DNA of 64,000 nucleotides from Saccharina japonica (taxonomy: Eukaryota; Sar; Phaeophyceae; Laminariales; Laminariaceae): contig MEHQ01003564.1 of NCBI GenBank assembly GCA_008828725.1, positions 686,591-750,590 on the forward strand, read 5' to 3'. Position numbers and translations under genes: made by a program. This document shows positions 37,101 through 43,100 of the stretch, in pieces. The notes under the pieces were generated by a model. That model was not told the DNA's origin and searched no databases. It saw only the letters and a list, made by a program, of their open reading frames with translations. The stretch's first letter is position 1. Each line of letters starts with the position of its first letter.

Positions 37101-40100
37101 ATTATCTTCCGTATTTGACCAAGGCGGTTTTGACGGTACATCTAGGGGGTCGTGGTCAGTCACACGGGGGTCAAACTACTTCCTCCTCCTTCGTAGCAAG
37201 GTTTTCTAACAGGGGGAGAGGCCGTGTGGGGCGGAGAAGGGGGGGGGGGCTGGATTGTTGTTGCTTTTTAGAGTTTTCTAACGACGTTTTTTTCCCGCCC
37301 GGTGCAGAACCCCCGTGGCAAAACGCCTTCGCCAGTTCCTGCCTCAGTTTTCTTTGGGAGCACACGGGTCGGCGTGGGACGCCGACGAACGAACGCCTTT
37401 TAAGTCAAACGATATTTTACCCTCGTATTATGTTGGAAGGGGCCGCTTGCGGGCCGAAAGGCTGAACAAGAGAGGAAAAAACAGGAGGACAAAACAAAAG
37501 AGTGAGAGGGTGTGCGCTTGCACGTCCGTCCTCGATCAATTCACACGACGGAGTTGTGCATCACGACTACAGGCTCTGCTGTTGTCTACTCGTATAAATG
37601 CCAGGTATTTCTTTTTTTTAACACTCACGTTTTTTTTTTCGCTTTGGATTGTGGCAGGTGGCTGACGAGATGGTCGATGCCGGGATGAACCTCCACGGCA
37701 CCCGGTCCGTGCAGAAGGTCATCGAGGTCTGCCGCAACACGCCATGCCAGGTGACAACATCAATGCACCGCAGTAGTACCTGCCGTCAATTCTCTTCGTA
37801 TACACATGATGTTTCACGATTGAACGTTTAGTTTACCAAGAAAACAAAGAAAAACACGACGCGTGCTACGAGGGATATCATACGGTGTACCCTTTTGGGC
37901 AAGAATATTTTTCATGACTTGTTGGAATGCCCTTATTACTTATTACCCGTGGTAACCACAAAAACCAATATACTACCCTATTTACACTATGAATAATAAG
38001 AGTTACAACTCTGTCCCTAATTATAAGCATCGTTTTTATTGAATATTAATGTATAAAATGTGACTATATTTCGGGACAGAGTGGTTGTCCTGCTGTAGTT
38101 GCTATACTCGCACGTGGTCGTTCGTAATATCATTTTACAATACAATACTCGTAGTATTCGTGAAAATACCAACTACATCAGTAGCATTAATGTTTTTTTT
38201 TCACGCCGCATTTTTTACCTTTTGTTTTAGTTGGAGCTTGCGATTGAGACTCCGAAACGCAAAACAAGTTTATTTTTCAATTACCCCCTCCCCCTTTCCC
38301 CCTCCGTGTATTTCAGGGCGAGCTTGTGGTGGTGTAATAAGCTGATTTTTGTCAAACGTGATCTTTGTTTCCAACATTTCTTTCCTCGTTTTTTTTTCTT
38401 CTTGTTCTTCTTCAGGTGGAGCTCGTTGTGAACGCCTTGAGGGCCGCGACCGTGACACTTTGCCTCGACACCAACGGCAACCACGTGGTGCAGCGGCTTC
38501 TGCAGCACCTCGCCCCCGCCGACAACGCTTTTGTCTTCGAGGTGACCTAGTTTTTTTTATTTTTTTTGTATATATCAAGGGCGCACAAAAAAAAAAAGTT
38601 ATCGACACCACACACCCCCCCCCCTATATTGGAGGGAAAAAACCGGACCGTTGTGATCCCAGAAAACAATAAGTCAAGTTTTTTTTTAATTACCCCCCCC
38701 CCCCCGACCAGCGAAAAAAAATAGGGGGGGGTCTTTAAAACCAAGTTAAAAAAGGGAACAAAAAACGAAAAAAAAGTGTTTTTTGCTCATTTCGTCCTGT
38801 GATCACAGCGATCCGGTTTGTTTTTCATTCTGACCTTCCTACGCGTGTGGTGTCGTTTTCTTTTCTTTTTTTGTGCGCCCTTGTATATATATATATTTTT
38901 TTTCGGACTGGACAAAAAAATAACAGGAGTGCAGGTTTCACCGCCTAATATTTGTCATTTGCCTTCCTTAACTGTGCAGAGGGCAGGATTCAGTCAGACT
39001 GGAAAAAAAGCTGACACAATTCGTCGAATACCACCAATCTCGTCGAATCCATTGTCCATCCCCTTTTTAACATATTCGATATTTTGGTCTGATTGGCTTA
39101 CGTTAAATGCACATCGTCCTCCGTTTCTTTGCTTTGGGGACAGCCTCGGTAGATTTTGACGAGTCAATTTGATTACGTAGTACCAAAAATGAAAAGCACG
39201 GTGAGTCACGACGTGTCACGATTTCAATTTAGTCTTGGGGGGGAGGTGGAGATTTTTGTTTTTTGTTCCTTGTTTTTCGTTTAACCCTTGTAGAACTGCA
39301 GTCCCGTTTTGGGGACAAATTACTTAGAATTAGAGTGGTTTGTCCCCAAAACGGGACTGCAGTCCTAAAAGGGTTAAGGTAGACGGTAGTTTGTGGTCAG
39401 GTCATCCTCGTCGTGTTTCACAGCAGTATGTATATATATACAATAATAAAGATAGTCATTATTATTTTTTCTTTAGTTCTTGCTTGCTCAACCTTCGATT
39501 GGTGGTTCCACTACTATTAGTATTATAAGGAGTATCTATTTCTTTCTTTTTTGGAGGGGCAGGGAGGAGGGGTATGTATCCATGGATGCCTCGAATTATG
39601 TTCTTCCTCTTTTTCATCTATATATATACGAGTATATACTTCGTATCTCGGTGTAATTTTGTTTTGTTCACTTCCGAGTTAGTTTTGTTTCGATTTCGTG
39701 TTTCTTTTTTTCATTTTCTTCCCCTATCGTGCTGGCTCCCTCTCTCCCCGACGTTCTAAGTTCCTCGGAATATCTCGGGTTTTTTGCGCGCTCTCGTTGT
39801 TTTGTTACATGCGCAACCTTTTTTGTGCGTACCACCCGTTTACTTGTACGAACTGCCTCCCGTCCCTTCTTCCTCCACCCGCCCCCTTCCTCGGCAAGAC
39901 AAAACAGCCGCCGTTTAAGTTACTTGGACCCCCCCCGTCGGCCGTTTCCATTTGCCACCCTGACCCTGAGTGGGAACTCCTGGAAATATATCCTCTCCCT
40001 CCCCCCCCCCGTCCGATATTCCCTCCGTGACCACCCTCCCTTTTAGGCCCTCCTCGTGCTTCCCTCCGTTCTCAGTAGGATCCCCCGGAAATACCCTCCC

Positions 40101-43100
40101 TTAGTATCTCTCATTTATCTACCCTTCTGCCTGGTTAGTGAAAACCCAACGCGCTCCGTCCCGGCATTGTAGGGATGCGAGGGTCTATGGTCATATGACT
40201 ACGGCCGTGCACAACATGAGTACACCCCCCCCCCTCCTACAACCTACCCCTCACCCCTTCTCCCCCCCCACCTCCCCCTTATATCTCTCATTTTATCTAC
40301 TCCCTCCTTGCACAACCGCCCTCCCTCGCCTTCTTCCCTCCCCCTTCCCTCTCGTCTCCTCTTTCGCTTCCTGCCCACCCTCCTTTGCCTTTTATCTTGG
40401 TATCCCTGCCACCCCGACACGGTTTACTCGGGTTGCTACTTTTGTCCATGTTAATCAAATGTTTTTCTGTGTAGATGCCTCGCCGGAGCTGCGTTCCGTA
40501 GCCAAACACCGCCACGGCTGCTGCGTTCTCCAGAGGGCCATCGACGCAGCCACGCTGGAACCATCGCGATGCTCGTCCGCCGATAGTGATTGCATCGCAG
40601 ACCCTGACATCATGCAGGTATATCCCCCACCTCAATCCCCCTCTCTCTGTCGAAAATTGTCGCGAAACAGTTACAAACGAGTAAATCCGCTCGGGTTTTG
40701 AGGAGGAATAAAAATGTGTCAGTTGTGTTTGCTATTCATCTGGAATTAAGCGACTGACCACGGATCTTGCTAGTATTTCCGTCCAAGTCTGGTATCGTAA
40801 ATTATACGTATGAAGTGGGTTGTTTCTGGATTTTGATCGTTTTTATGATATTTATTTTCCGGGGCGGGGGGGGGGGAGCTTCGAATGCGCGGCATGAAAC
40901 CCCGACGTTCGATCATTTCCTCTCTCTCTTGGTAATCGGCGGACAGAAACAACATGTTTGACATTTTGTTGTTGGTGAATAACCTTCATTGCCGATATAA
41001 ACAGACATCAGCCGGAACAAGTTTGGATTGGGTCTCGTATTGTTTTGCCTGTGCTTTCCTGTCGTTCTTAGTCTTGCTCTGTTGGCGCTGTTTCGGTCCA
41101 TTTCATTTCGTTTCTTTTCATTTGNTTTTTTTATTGGAGGTCGCATCTCCTCTGGGAGAAGCACGACACTTCCTTTCTTTTTTTTGTCATGCTTTTTATT
41201 TGGTTGCTTGGTTGTTGATTTGCTTCAGTATATTTACTTTTTATTATTTTTTCTTTTCGCTTTTTTCTTTTTTCTCTTTTTTTCTCTTGCATGCACCTGG
41301 ATTGCTAGCAGGGTAGGTCTTGCCTGTCGTATATGGCGTTGCATTGTCTGCTCTGCTTACTGCACTGATGAGCGTAGTATCTCTGTGTCGTAGTTTTGTG
41401 ACCACAGAACTGGTACCTTTTTAGGATGAAGAATCGGCACGGACACTGGGTGTGCTGGATGTCGACGGGTAGAAAGGAAGGTTTAATGTGAAGAACACAC
41501 ACACGTATATAGGCTCCAATACTTCTGCAGAGGAGGACGGAACTCGAAAAAATAGCACATCAAAACATCCTTGAGGGACATGACACACAGCTATGCGAAG
41601 TACTAAACAAACTCGCAAAAAAGTGTAAAGATGCTATGTTGCTGGGATCGGCTAACAGGAACGGGACTGATGTGGGGTCGGTGGTCGGGGAATGTGACAA
41701 TCCTTTATTGTCCGATGGGTGTGAGTGGGTGACAAATACCTTTCTCCAAGCGGTGGGCGAGTTTTTTTTGGCCCGAACACATTAATCCTGGACGGAATTA
41801 GAAAGACCGGTTGATATCTAAAAGTATACGTACCCTAACGGTGTTTATTTTGTTTTCGTCCAGACGAGTGGTGGAACCAAAGACCCCTCTGGACATAAAT
41901 TAAAAAGGCACTATTTGGTGTTCTTTATTTTAGCAGCGGTCCTTACGTTTCTGCCTAGACTGGTAAGTCTAGTGCTGGTCCCGTAACCAGAAGACACGAG
42001 CACACCGGCCGCGGGTCTTTACGGCGGCTTGGCGACGTCCATCCGCAACAACTTGAGCTTTTTTTTTTCTCGGAAATTGGCGTCCTTCGTGTAGTAGATA
42101 TAACACCCCACGCCCCCCTGAAGTTCTGCCAGTAGGAAAATAATTGGTTGTAGGGGTTTGGACGGCGCGGTGATGGTGATGGTTCTCATTTCCGGTCCCT
42201 CGCCTTGCTCGTGCTGCTGCCGTCGCTGCCGACTCAACATGCTACGTTTGGCGTCGTCACCTTCTCGCAACCCTTACCCCCTGTTCTCTGTAGTCCGTTT
42301 GAATACTATTGTCCGTTGTAAACATTCTCGCAAAACACTCGGGGACTCGAACACTACGTAGTTGATTAAAGGATACATTTTCTACTTACAGCAGTCGTAG
42401 GCAAAACAAAAATAATAAAAACTTGTCAACGTTACGTATTAATAACAACTTACGGTTTAAAAACAGTATAATAAATCTGAGTGTAGGGTAAACCGGTAAA
42501 CGTACGTATCGCTTTTTTGTTTCGTTTCGTTTCGTTTTCGTTTTTTTTGGCGCTACAGGACCCTCACGAACGACTTGCTGACGCCACTGATGTTGCTGCT
42601 GTTGTTGCTGCTGCTTCCGCTGCCGTCGCTGTCGATACAACCGTGCTGCGTTTCGCGTTGCTCTCTTGCCCCCCCCCCCCCCCCCTGCTACGTTGTTGTT
42701 TTTGTTCTTCGTCACCCATCTTCTTTTTCGCGGTGTCGCTCTCCACAGGACCCTTACGGCAACTACGTCGTGCAGTACGTGCTTGGCATCTGCGGGCACG
42801 AGGAGGCGGACAAGCTGGTCAGCGTCCCCATCGGCCAGGTGACTTTTTGTTTACTTGTGCGAACGTAACTCTGGAAGGTTTTACACGTAAGGGGGTGCGT
42901 GGTGTCATTACCTGTCGTAAAAAACAGGCGAGCGTTTGCTTTGCAGCTTGTTTGACCAATGTCTTCCCTTAACACCTTTAGCACTGCAGTCCCGTTTTGG
43001 GGACAAGCCACTCTAATTCTTAAGTAATTTGTCCCCAAAACGGGACTCTAGTCCTATAAGGGTTATAAGGTTTACGCTTGTGGCAGGTACCACCGGCTTT

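Noticed and set aside
42560-42665. CAG-preceded open stretch DPHERLADATDVAAVV as an extra PUF exon between repeats 5 and 6
   Set aside because: Exons 12 and 13 already join in phase with the normal repeat spacing; the stretch is a GCT-rich low-complexity tract without a good donor.
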